A stretch of 46,571 bases of DNA, from positions 1 through 46,571 of the IMG/VR virus record IMGVR_UViG_3300027302_000009; one strand, 5' to 3'. This stretch comes from a virus. Positions 22,701 to 29,057 of the stretch are shown piece by piece; position 1 is the stretch's first letter, and each line of letters begins with the position of its first letter. The notes beneath the pieces were generated by a model, which had not been told where the DNA came from, did not search any database, and worked only from the letters and a program-made list of their open reading frames with translations. A program made the translations under genes and the position numbers.

Positions 22701-24449
22701 AGTTATGCTGTAAAACGAGAAATCGCAGACATGGCCAAGAATGATGGATACCAGATGATTGTTGGAGAGTGGTCATATAGTAGAACCGGCGCCCCAGCAG
22801 GAGAAGTCCCTGAGTTCCGTGCAGACGCCCTTGTTCCACTCAAGCCAACAAAGGAGAAACCAGAGTCATTCACATCGAACGCCGAGAAGGGCATGGAGCG
22901 TATTCCGTTCCCAAGCCAACAGAGTGAACAGGCCAAGCAAGAGCTTGAGTCTATCGCCTCCGAGGTGCGTGATATCATGTCTTCTAAGAAGAAGTTCTCA
23001 AGCAAGGAATACCAGCTTGCTGACAGCGTTTACATGAATGGTCAGGTTACTGAAAACAAGTACGAAGACAACGAATTCAAGCGCGACATCACTCCGGAAG
23101 AGTACGACATGATGGTCAAGGTTCTTCCTAAGAATATGCAAGAAGACGCGGCCCGTGTGCGCGTACTGTTGTTCGGTGGCAAGAAAAAAGGACAGGCTTC
23201 TAAGGGCATTCCAAGAACATCTAAAGAGTTCGCAGGTAACGTAGGAGAGACGATTGACCGTATCAAGGCTGCAACATCGGAGGATGGGGCAACGCTCAAC
23301 CTCGATGGTACAACCTACGAAGATGGAGGTCTTGTGGTTCCTGCCGGTTCATTGAACGTGGCCCAGGATGAGGTTACTGCCGAGGGCTTGTTTGAGTTTT
23401 TAAAGGATAATGAGGAGAATATTTCCAGCGACATATTCAAGATTGGACTTTACAAGTTCCCCGATCGTCCAGAGGTTTCTTACGACTTGAACATCGTGAT
23501 CCCAAGGGAGTACCGTGATGTGGCCTTGAAGTTTGGTGAATTGTCTGGACAGGAATCATTGTTTGACCTTGATACATTCGAGAACATCAAGACCGGATCA
23601 GACGGTAAGAACCCACGCAAATTCACAGCCCAAGAGCTTGCTGAGATTGCCAAGGATTTGTCTGAGGGTAGACTTCCAAAGATTGTTTCAAAAGAAGAGA
23701 TTGATAGAAAGTGGGGAGAGAAAAAAATGATCGCTTTAACTAAGCGAGAGGACTTTGGAACAAAGAATGACAGGGAAATTGCTGCCTATGCTTCTAAATT
23801 CCTGAATAAATTCGGACCATACACCAAGGCCAATGTTGTTCAGATTATGAATATGTCTGCTGAAGAGAAAATCAAACTCATCAATGACACATTTGAAGCT
23901 AGGGTCAAAAAAATGAATCCCGCCTTTAGAGAGCCTGGAAATGATTTTTATGATCAATCAGTTAAGCGTAGGGACGAGGTATTAGCTCTGGTTACAAAGC
24001 CAACCGGCCAGCCATCAATGATGAAGCGCACTCCTGCCCAAATCAGACAGGCTGTAGAAGATGGGGTAGACGCAGTTGAAGCAGCGATTGCAGAGGGCAT
24101 GGATCCACAGCAGGCCGTTGACGAGAACATCTCAAACCAGGACTGGTACGGTGATTTGAGTCCTGCCCAGAAGCAGCAGCTGAATGAAATCCTTCAAGAC
24201 GAGTTTGGTGCTACGGCAAGTGAGCCAAAGGCGACTACACCGGTTGGAGAACAGATTGCAAGCATCGTTGATAACTACTATAAGCTCAAAGACGGAGACC
24301 GCGCTGAACGTGCAACTGCCCGTGCTGCTATAGACGAAATTTTGGATCGCGACCCAAAACTGAAGTATATTTACAAAAATATTAGCGACATTAATAAGCA
24401 ACTGCAAAACGCAGGTGTGATAACAGATAAAACCGACGGTTGCCCGTAA
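16719..24449 (+). CDS. Giant polyvalent internal virion protein with metallopeptidase-like motif
   Basis: A 2576-aa protein. The N-terminus has two tandem 22-residue units spaced 30 residues apart (6-27 and 36-57, pattern I-x-KFM-x-x-N-x-LT). Coiled coils follow (about 150-560), then Gly/Ala-rich, membrane-like segments (about 620-720). Residues 1299-1303 are HEGIH, in VFHEGIHPV, an HExxH zinc-protease-type motif. Residues about 1900-1985 (FFHVS...YYTRPEDGE...VP..KVYPID) resemble ADP-ribosyltransferase-like domains of phage polyvalent proteins, with low certainty. Such giants are usually packaged and injected with DNA, carrying enzymes that blunt host defences. Codon and base composition vary along the gene (about 21000-22340 is more AT-rich), which suggests mosaic assembly. 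The HExxH peptidase call is moderate, the transferase call weak. Confidence 0.65.
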   Translation: MDSNPIYKFMKENNLTQMDEASFIKAYSDPQKSAEIHKFMVDNKLTNLDANAFHSAYFDTSKKKVSTDSSEPAGQPGKPSAPSFGQKVINEALVSGNPVMKGVKKQPTEKKPYQDITYRREEMPSETTQMPETPIIKAAKKDFKQTVVKPQVKLPSTPEELEEIQKKTETFDKDNLTLNNYQSSADIVNDLEDLYDEDVNVVYNRIQRRPDLYQKYSGRSINEMPSTDPASEQAWQERNKDRDVVYQNYLADLESQRNKHSVATKQANDLSDSILMKKITPETYKNYTSEKTETANFGEISAGTVIDMDKVDEEAIAIAEKYNLPTDGEAWRLLKNKIKNQVAFEIRRPAALEKLKATEPELYKKRQELFESGFTFDDSTYARVESELIGLQSQYEQDAKNEFNIIDAEYKSKAEALNSQYAQFNAATEAKQGELTKLYQSGQIDRLAYESAWGQLEEEKKANHENYTKEFPSPEEYVRKSNEINSKYNRKFDLQKKSLVDKADAEIKAAYQKYASEYKEDPELLRQMNEAYSKAFEDAEKEALDKMGEAADLSVIPLSRFYQSTLSSLGGVFKGWGGSLDSKAFEVLGESMEQNFMMPAAKTEGFKDWLNPQNLQLLSGQLAGSMIPSVTVTATATALTGGMGIVPLVAGGLVGWGSETVDIVGRSYLDTFDRTNGNVVEANKAAERSLQSQYDLMWTYSLDALPFLKGSWLTKIPRAGARMAAGGAIELGTEFIQEYPQNIAEENISRGQDPWTNLGQALQDTDKMKQTLISIGPVAALGAVGQVGSNSRKQQAIDRYVALQQKSELSSALPDQRRQYIQSMVFDRGSKFASGVVGALYANGNIDQDMAADMLMQVAKADRIRESGKEAGLKGDKLNIYGFYTARAEEAERNAAKFGNDPILSESYKQMAKQYRDAGLDFMKGGKPDLLTITYADKSQEFLMPEDVNALFANPAALASLNKKKISIEAYNDKGESIKVLDELKSRAETYASEKRYIAPVTRTSPLQAQRDAIQQRIQELDKQGPEMTAKERAKAIKDIEDQAAQEEKTSDQRDLEIEALQAKREALGVSEVDAFFSDMKPLVGTTVQRLEQGQNAPQSAIKVASDYLYAKYKELTAMKSDPNRMMTIAQIDSIQAQLEQDLQTLEGNPPSQQTQTNDQENIQGLPSEIGVGQESITTQPVEGTSEEAPATGGVLQAQEEVVTPQVTEEPAPKAPRKTRLAKLFETSEGEEAVPLIEQSLSESGIKVEVKDDADYNNDDRIKRSQGRGSEGMFVADDGTIILNRDKIKGEWGKTIVFHEGIHPVVNIIRNTDPKRYKAIVEGLKAEAARNTEVAKAAADIAASEEYQRRGPESIEDETVVETMARVATGDVNIDKFNPTFREKFIEFMNDIAKALGLKPILTNSPRMEVQRLAGQINKMLNEGGKISDVVGKKNVKEFQYTEAAQKRAVSIAKGKESLLKYGLKKGVNTTRKIGEALEKRSRELYGIIARDDRSEKALKAISSFMADEVRFFVEEFGENSGKGWYGEKFQKGLDAMAAVFPEMKDDQNARDLFTMLVAITSDGTEVMQNFQQASLAYKNYKETGKMPTTAKAQRAESYIVNFRNIQELLDKYDGDIQAIKKELLTVGSISDLNQQRKAQGLEKLDTQWPASFKVPLAASIFGPKLGMFYANLSGMEQYPTLDRWWSRTFNRYRGTLIPQITRGYNKKGEALGIDRYREIAGLKDASEEEVLARIVQDHDTYEDRGYKKGTPAEKAANTLYKKLYVELNDAPFGAKDRQFMYDAFIETQKKLKRSGVNVTIADIQAILWYFEKNLYKKLGVTKPIQGISYEDAANKTFEKWKNAGNSFNYAIKESEQGETIDEVDIDEESKPTVQPSKDIKRGSNLVKDTYYESGLTEDKNDYVFFHVSSAPKESIQKGIDSTRYFSLRTSRKEKGLQYGVASYYTRPEDGETMVGGEKYAIRVPKDKVYPIDSDPNGYSEKAESNIPQNTPFRSYAVKREIADMAKNDGYQMIVGEWSYSRTGAPAGEVPEFRADALVPLKPTKEKPESFTSNAEKGMERIPFPSQQSEQAKQELESIASEVRDIMSSKKKFSSKEYQLADSVYMNGQVTENKYEDNEFKRDITPEEYDMMVKVLPKNMQEDAARVRVLLFGGKKKGQASKGIPRTSKEFAGNVGETIDRIKAATSEDGATLNLDGTTYEDGGLVVPAGSLNVAQDEVTAEGLFEFLKDNEENISSDIFKIGLYKFPDRPEVSYDLNIVIPREYRDVALKFGELSGQESLFDLDTFENIKTGSDGKNPRKFTAQELAEIAKDLSEGRLPKIVSKEEIDRKWGEKKMIALTKREDFGTKNDREIAAYASKFLNKFGPYTKANVVQIMNMSAEEKIKLINDTFEARVKKMNPAFREPGNDFYDQSVKRRDEVLALVTKPTGQPSMMKRTPAQIRQAVEDGVDAVEAAIAEGMDPQQAVDENISNQDWYGDLSPAQKQQLNEILQDEFGATASEPKATTPVGEQIASIVDNYYKLKDGDRAERATARAAIDEILDRDPKLKYIYKNISDINKQLQNAGVITDKTDGCP

Positions 24450-24455
24450 TAAGAC

Positions 24456-24947
24456 ATGAAACCCAATAAGTTAGAAAAGAACATTGTAGACCTCTTGGTT
24501 CCGCGTCATCTCGATGAGATGGATGCCTTTTACTTCTATCGTGCCGCTAGCAACTGGTGTCAGAACGTAGGCTACTTCAAGGCTGCTGAGTTTTTTGCGG
24601 CTGAGTCTGCCGACGAACTCGTTCACGCTGGTAAGATTGAAAAGTACTTGGTAGATTGGAACATAAGCGTACCACTTCCTTCTATTCCTAAGCCACAGAT
24701 TGAGTTCTCAGGATTGTTGGAAGTGATTGAAGAGGCGTACAAAATTGAGTACGAGTTGTACGAGAAGTACGAGGATACGTCGAGGAAAATTTTTGAAGCA
24801 AAGGATGTATGCACATTTGACTTCTTGCAGGAGTTCCGTGGTATTCAAACCAAGTCGGTTGCAGAATACAGCGACAAACTCAATATGCTTGAGGGCGTGA
24901 AAGGTGACAAATTCGAAATGTTATTGCTTGAGAAAAAACTGTTCTAA
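24456..24947 (+). CDS. Ferritin family protein (non-haem, ferroxidase-competent)
   Basis: A 163-aa ferritin by length and motif order. Aligned by eye with E. coli FtnA and H-ferritin, the ferroxidase ligands are all present: E21 (first-helix Glu), Y28 seven residues on and W34 thirteen on, E54 and H57 (ExxH, second helix), E98 (third helix) and Q131 (fourth helix). These correspond to H-ferritin E27, Y34, E62, H65, E107 and Q141. The extra third-site acids of bacterial FtnA are missing (I130 and S134 in their place). Ferritins oxidise Fe(II) and store Fe(III) in 24-mer shells. The gene lies 6 nt after the giant internal protein and overlaps the start of the next virion gene (TAATG), so it is co-translated with virion proteins. 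Its role in the particle or the infected cell is unknown. Confidence 0.88.
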   Translation: MKPNKLEKNIVDLLVPRHLDEMDAFYFYRAASNWCQNVGYFKAAEFFAAESADELVHAGKIEKYLVDWNISVPLPSIPKPQIEFSGLLEVIEEAYKIEYELYEKYEDTSRKIFEAKDVCTFDFLQEFRGIQTKSVAEYSDKLNMLEGVKGDKFEMLLLEKKLF

Positions 24948-27907
24948 TGGCCAACCCTTGTAAGGTAACAATCAAAACTTCTAAGAATGCTACTCCAAAG
25001 GAGATGACCTTTGAGGAGTACATGGAGATGCTCTATGACGGGGCGTTGGAGAATTTCATTGCCGATGGCATGTTGAACGCCAATGCTCTCAAAGGCGAAA
25101 TTGCCGGGGCAAAAGAAGCCGAAGAGGAAAAACCAAAGACACGCCGCAAGGCTTTGTTTGGTAGGGCTGTGAAGGGATTGGATGTGGAGGCTGCTAAGAA
25201 GGCCATTGAGAAGTACGGATTGACCTACGATGTAGAAAACAGAACAGATGCAAGGGTAGCTGCTCAGAAGTTTATCGATGATGTTGGCTTTGATGCCGCG
25301 CTGCAATCGGTGAGAATTAATTTGATGGACGACGGTGCTGGAGCGTATGTATTCGCAGAGCTTATTGATCAGTTGGAAACGGACATGGAGTTTGCCGAGA
25401 CCGATCAGGAAATGGCTGACTTGGTTGAGTTGCAGCAGCAGTTGTTCAATGAGTTTGACCGGAAGGCAAGAAGTGCTGGTCGATTCATATCTTCATTGGA
25501 TGACATCTATCGCAACTCTAAGTTTGGTTACTCTGCTGAGAAGAAGATACAAGAGTATAAGGATAAAAACTCAGGATTTATACCTGAGGAAGTTGAGAAA
25601 AAGTTCCGCAGCCTTGATGAGAAAATCAAGGAACTGAACAAGAAGATTAAGGAGGCAGAGGCTCGTGCTAAAAAAGCAGAAGAAGACGGCATTATTGCCG
25701 AGATTGTAACGAGCGTCAAGCAAAAACAGACGGCCAAAACCACATATACAAAGAAAGCCAAGGCTGTAGCCGATGACTTTCGCAAGAAGTTAAAGACAAA
25801 GCCCATCCAATTCAAGGATGCCAACGGTAACGTAATTGAGGTAAAGACTCAGGGATTATCGTGGAATGACCTTGTTGAGGTGGGTGCAAAGGCTATTGAG
25901 GCAACCGGTAAGATCGCTGATGGTATTGCAGCCATGATGAATGCCGTTGAGCAGGAGGACTGGTACAAGAAACTCAATAGCGCAGACAAGGATGCCGTTC
26001 GCGCACAGGTGGAGGGCGTGTTCTCTGAGGAAACTCCGGGAGAAATCCAGATCCCATCGGGCATGATCCGCAGCTTTGTGGAGTCGGGTATCGATAACAT
26101 GGACGACCTTGTGGCTGCTGTAAAGACCATGCTGTCTGACAAGTATCCCAACGCCACGGACCGCGAAATCCGTGATGCTATTACTGGTTACGGCAAGGAA
26201 GTCACCAAGACTTCGGATGACATTCAAGCCGAAATCAATGCCCTAAAGCGTATTGGTAAACTCACATCAAAGATCGAGGACCTACAGGCTGGCATCGCAT
26301 CCGAGACTGATCCTAAGAAAAAGGCTAAGAAGACGCAGGAGGAAAAGGATTTGATTAAGCAGGTTGAAAATCTGTTAGAGTCTAGCGGCATCAAGAACGC
26401 CAAGAGATTGGATCAGGCCAAGCAACGTGCGGCCAAGAGAATCGAGGAACTTCAAGAAAGACTTAATACTGGTAACTTCTCCAAGAAGAAACCAACTCCA
26501 CTGATTGAAGATGAGGAACTCGCCAAGCTGCGTGTACAAAAGCAGAACTTGCAGGACGAGTTTGATACCGAGATGTACAAGATGGAGCTTGAGAACAGAA
26601 CCAAGTTCGAGAAATTCCGAGATGCATTGCTTGAGATATGGAACATCCCACGCGCACTTATGGCGACGGGTGAAATTTCGTTCTTGCTTATCCAAGGTGG
26701 TATCCAAACGTTGTCTCATCCTATCAACGCCGCTAGAGCATTCTACAAGGCGATACAACACTTTGCTAGCGAGAAGAAGGCGAAAGAATGGGGTGACTTC
26801 ATTAAGACTCAGCCATACTACGAGCAAATGAAGAAGTCAAAACTTGCTTTGTCTGAGTTCGATGCTAGGTTGAATGCACAGGAAGAACAGTTCTTGGGTG
26901 GATGGGTAAACTTCATGTGGGACTACGCCGGATGGCCAGTCAAGTTGATGGGTGGTCAGGCTTATGAAAAGTGGAAACAGCTCAATGTATTCAAGGCACT
27001 GGAAAGGGCTACGGTTGGTTACATGAATACCATTCGTATCCTCCGTTACTTGGACGGAATGAAGAAGTTGGAGATGGAGGGAAAGAATTTCAATGACAAC
27101 ACAGAGGAGTACAAGAATGTTGCTGACGTAATCAACACCCTTACTGGTAGGGCGTCTCTAGGTCCACTTGAGGGCAAGGCTTCAAAGGTGCTTTCTACCG
27201 TGTTCTTCTCTCCTCGCAACTGGGCGTCTGTCCTCAAGACCATGACTCCATTTGCTTTTTATCACTTCGGTAAGATGGGACAGAAGGGAACTTACAAGCC
27301 ATCGGTAGCCCAGAAGATGGCCATGGCCGACTTCATGACCTATATGGCCGTTACAGGTTCCATGGTTGCACTCATGGCTGCTAAGTTTAATGACGATGAC
27401 GATGAAGAGACAGAGGTTTCTTTGGATCCGTACAGCTCAGACTTCATGAAGATTCGCCTTGGCAATACCCGTATAGACCCATGGGCGGGTAAACAACAGA
27501 TGGTCGTATTCCAGGCTCGCATGATTATGAATGCGATTACCAAGGGGGGTGAAACTAAGAAACTCGGTCAGGGAATGTTTACTCCTACCAGGTCTGAGTT
27601 AGCGGCTCAGTTAGTTCAAAACAAACTTGCACCTACTGCCGCACTTGCTGTTAAGTGGGCGCAACAGAAAGTCGATAAAGAGGGTAAAGGAACGTTGTAT
27701 GGCGAAGAGTTTTTGTTATCGGAAGAGCTTGCTGGTAGCCTTTATCCTATGTACATAGGCACTGTTAATGAGCTTTGGGAAGATCAACCTGAAACGGTTT
27801 CTGGTTTCTTGACAGCATACGCATTCCTCGGAGGAGGCGTGTCTACCTACAAGACCAAAGAACAGAAAGAAAAAGAGAAAAAAGCTAAGATAGAAGAATC
27901 AAAATAA
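24947..27907 (+). CDS. Large internal virion/polyvalent protein
   Basis: A 986-aa protein that is mostly helical. It has a coiled coil (about residues 195-240), a section with two WY/helix motifs related to the C-terminus of the preceding giant protein (QDWYGDL...LNEIL versus EDWYKKL...), hydrophobic stretches near 570-590 and 795-815, and a conserved-looking C-terminal block RLGNTRIDPWAGKQQ followed by a Lys/Glu tail. The C-terminal block resembles that of other phage polyvalent or ejection proteins. Membrane-like segments suggest it contributes to the DNA-ejection channel. The start overlaps the ferritin stop. Confidence 0.55.
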   Translation: MANPCKVTIKTSKNATPKEMTFEEYMEMLYDGALENFIADGMLNANALKGEIAGAKEAEEEKPKTRRKALFGRAVKGLDVEAAKKAIEKYGLTYDVENRTDARVAAQKFIDDVGFDAALQSVRINLMDDGAGAYVFAELIDQLETDMEFAETDQEMADLVELQQQLFNEFDRKARSAGRFISSLDDIYRNSKFGYSAEKKIQEYKDKNSGFIPEEVEKKFRSLDEKIKELNKKIKEAEARAKKAEEDGIIAEIVTSVKQKQTAKTTYTKKAKAVADDFRKKLKTKPIQFKDANGNVIEVKTQGLSWNDLVEVGAKAIEATGKIADGIAAMMNAVEQEDWYKKLNSADKDAVRAQVEGVFSEETPGEIQIPSGMIRSFVESGIDNMDDLVAAVKTMLSDKYPNATDREIRDAITGYGKEVTKTSDDIQAEINALKRIGKLTSKIEDLQAGIASETDPKKKAKKTQEEKDLIKQVENLLESSGIKNAKRLDQAKQRAAKRIEELQERLNTGNFSKKKPTPLIEDEELAKLRVQKQNLQDEFDTEMYKMELENRTKFEKFRDALLEIWNIPRALMATGEISFLLIQGGIQTLSHPINAARAFYKAIQHFASEKKAKEWGDFIKTQPYYEQMKKSKLALSEFDARLNAQEEQFLGGWVNFMWDYAGWPVKLMGGQAYEKWKQLNVFKALERATVGYMNTIRILRYLDGMKKLEMEGKNFNDNTEEYKNVADVINTLTGRASLGPLEGKASKVLSTVFFSPRNWASVLKTMTPFAFYHFGKMGQKGTYKPSVAQKMAMADFMTYMAVTGSMVALMAAKFNDDDDEETEVSLDPYSSDFMKIRLGNTRIDPWAGKQQMVVFQARMIMNAITKGGETKKLGQGMFTPTRSELAAQLVQNKLAPTAALAVKWAQQKVDKEGKGTLYGEEFLLSEELAGSLYPMYIGTVNELWEDQPETVSGFLTAYAFLGGGVSTYKTKEQKEKEKKAKIEESK

Positions 27908-27909
27908 CA

Positions 27910-27917
27910 TATATTTG
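27910..27917 (+). promoter_or_regulatory. Possible -7 promoter box
   Basis: TATATTTG matches the Bacteroidota -7 box and lies 8 nt before the ATG at 27926. No TTG sits at the right distance upstream, so this is weaker than the other promoters. Confidence 0.4.
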
Positions 27918-27925
27918 TAAGCGCA

Positions 27926-28141
27926 ATGCATCATGATATCAATCACACGGATATGACAGGACACGGATATGTAGATGGAATAGGTTCAGTTTTATTAACA
28001 ACCTTTGCCGCTGTCTTATCATGGCAAGAGCAGGCCGAATGGGCCTTCCGAATATCGTCCCTTATTCTTGCGTGTACTGTCTCTGTCGTTGTTCTTTACG
28101 GCCACTACAAGAAGGCCAAGAACAAGCGCTACCAAAAGTAA
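27926..28141 (+). CDS. Small membrane protein, holin-like
   Basis: A 71-aa protein with a His/Asp-rich N-terminus, two hydrophobic segments (about residues 19-33 and 43-59) and a basic C-terminal tail (GHYKKAKNKRYQK). Size, two membrane spans and a charged tail fit a class II holin or antiholin. A second, larger holin candidate lies next to the endolysin at 34488, so this could instead be an antiholin or an ejection-related membrane protein. It is the last gene before the regulatory gap. Confidence 0.5.
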   Translation: MHHDINHTDMTGHGYVDGIGSVLLTTFAAVLSWQEQAEWAFRISSLILACTVSVVVLYGHYKKAKNKRYQK

Positions 28142-28170
28142 TTTCTCCCTTCTGTAATTGTATACCTTCT

Positions 28171-28203
28171 GAAAACACAGAGGGCGGTGATCAGCCCGCC
28201 CTC
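28171..28203 (-). terminator. Terminator of the left-arm short RNA
   Basis: On the - strand, GAGGGCGG and CCGCCCTC (28196-28203 with 28180-28187) form an 8-bp GC-rich stem with an 8-nt loop, followed by TGTGTTTTC. The T-rich side is on the - strand; the + side has no T run. Confidence 0.6.
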
Positions 28204-28245
28204 AAAGTTCTCGTCTCCCGACTGCACTGATGTGCGCGAACTTGC
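28171..28245 (-). ncRNA. Predicted short RNA, left arm of the divergent promoter
   Basis: A - strand transcript starting about 28243-28246 would run about 75 nt to a hairpin terminator. It can fold into a three-way junction: stem AAGTTC/GAACTT (28238-28243 with 28205-28210) holding GCAC-ATCA-GTGC and GTC-GGGA-GAC, the latter closed by a GNRA loop. The terminator follows directly. No ORF of note is inside. Predicted from promoter, fold and terminator only. Confidence 0.5.
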
Positions 28246-28247
28246 AG

Positions 28248-28318
28248 GGCAAATATATGACATTTATTAATTAATGCAAAATAATTTTGCATAAAGGCAT
28301 CTTGAGTATATATTTGCC
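28248..28318. promoter_or_regulatory. Exactly symmetric bidirectional promoter
   Basis: To the right: TTG (28287-28289), 19 nt, TATATTTG (28309-28316). To the left on the - strand: TTG (28279-28277), 19 nt, TATATTTG (28257-28250). All four elements are mirror images about base 28283, and the -7 boxes extend to an 11-bp inverted match (28248-28258 with 28308-28318). The two -33 elements lie within one palindrome, so one bound protein could control both directions. Confidence 0.75.
28274..28292. repeat. Operator-like palindrome
   Basis: ATGCAAAAT-A-ATTTTGCAT is a perfect 9-bp inverted repeat around base 28283. It contains the -33 TTG of both divergent promoters, as an operator for a dimeric regulator would. 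It may equally serve sigma-factor binding on both strands. Confidence 0.65.
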
Positions 28319-28321
28319 TCG

Positions 28322-28387
28322 GTTTTGGTGATATAATAATGTTTAAGTATTAGGGTTCCCCAGGCAACGGTCTGGGGATTTCTTTTA
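28322..28387 (+). ncRNA. Predicted short leader RNA/attenuator, right arm
   Basis: The rightward promoter would start at about 28321-28324 and reach the terminator at 28358-28387 after about 65 nt. The product could be a small RNA or an attenuated leader of the gene at 28410. A four-codon ORF (ATG TTT AAG TAT TAG, starting 28339) precedes the terminator hairpin, the layout of a leader-peptide attenuator, but so short an ORF can occur by chance. Confidence 0.45.
28358..28387 (+). terminator. Rho-independent terminator or attenuator
   Basis: CCCCAG (28358-28363) pairs with CTGGGG (28372-28377) over an 8-nt loop, followed by ATTTCTTTTA. It lies between the symmetric promoter and the gene at 28410, so full-length transcripts must read through or start after it. 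Confidence 0.8.
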
Positions 28388-28393
28388 TATTTG
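28386..28393 (+). promoter_or_regulatory. Possible -7 box before the gene at 28410
   Basis: TATATTTG overlaps the T tract of the terminator, 16 nt before ATG 28410. No TTG is found 17-23 nt upstream, so it would need an activator or is fortuitous. Confidence 0.4.
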
Positions 28394-28409
28394 CACAACA
28401 AACGAAGTT

Positions 28410-29057
28410 ATGATAGAATTGAAATTAGCGGATCCCACCCCGCATGAATTAGGTGAATATAGAGTACTAATTAACCAGCTAATGTATAATTTCCCAAGCG
28501 CAAGCATTATGGTTGAGCGCGGCCTTGGGGATTATGCAATTAGTACCACATCAATATGGATAGATGACAACAAACGCACAGACTCCCATTCCGCAATTTA
28601 CCCCTCGGTTCCCAACCGGGGAACGGCGCAAATCAAGGCCGACATTCTCTCCCTTACCTTCGCTATGCGTGAACTTGGGTTTGATATCAAATTTCTTGAC
28701 AGCGATCCGATCGTTCGCGAAAAAGTTTCGATAACGCGTGGTAAGCTCGATTCTTGCATATCTCTTCGTCAGATGGTGGAACTCCTGGAGGAAGCGAACC
28801 ACGAAAAGCTCGATGAAGTAAAAGTGATGATAGAGAACAAACGCAAGAACGGCGGGCGTCCTAGCAAGAAGTCTGTGATCGATTTTATCTTTTTAGGCGC
28901 TAAGCAAGAAAAGCGGGCGCTGCCTGTACGAACCGGTCCAGAGTGGGCGCGGGTCAAGATGGAGTGGCGTGATAAGTTCTCCTCTTCTAAGTATGCGAAA
29001 ATGTACAAAAGTCTCGACGAATTTTGTACCTTCGCGACTGAAGAAGAATGTAAATAA
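28410..29057 (+). CDS. Unknown protein with AT-hook-like motif
   Basis: A 215-aa soluble protein of unknown family. The N-terminal 90 residues look alpha/beta, and residues about 120-140 are helical and charged. KRKNGGRPSKK (about residues 144-154) resembles an AT-hook, a minor-groove DNA-binding motif. It is the first gene after the divergent promoter and attenuator and overlaps the tail fibre start by one base (TAATGG). A regulator of the adjacent AT-rich operator or a fibre-related accessory protein are both possible. The DNA-binding idea is inference from one short motif. Confidence 0.55.
   Translation: MIELKLADPTPHELGEYRVLINQLMYNFPSASIMVERGLGDYAISTTSIWIDDNKRTDSHSAIYPSVPNRGTAQIKADILSLTFAMRELGFDIKFLDSDPIVREKVSITRGKLDSCISLRQMVELLEEANHEKLDEVKVMIENKRKNGGRPSKKSVIDFIFLGAKQEKRALPVRTGPEWARVKMEWRDKFSSSKYAKMYKSLDEFCTFATEEECK

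Noticed and set aside
28142-28409. tRNA or CRISPR in the intergenic region
   Set aside because: No cloverleaf with T-loop GTTC and no repeated spacer units were found. The inverted repeats are explained by promoters and terminators.
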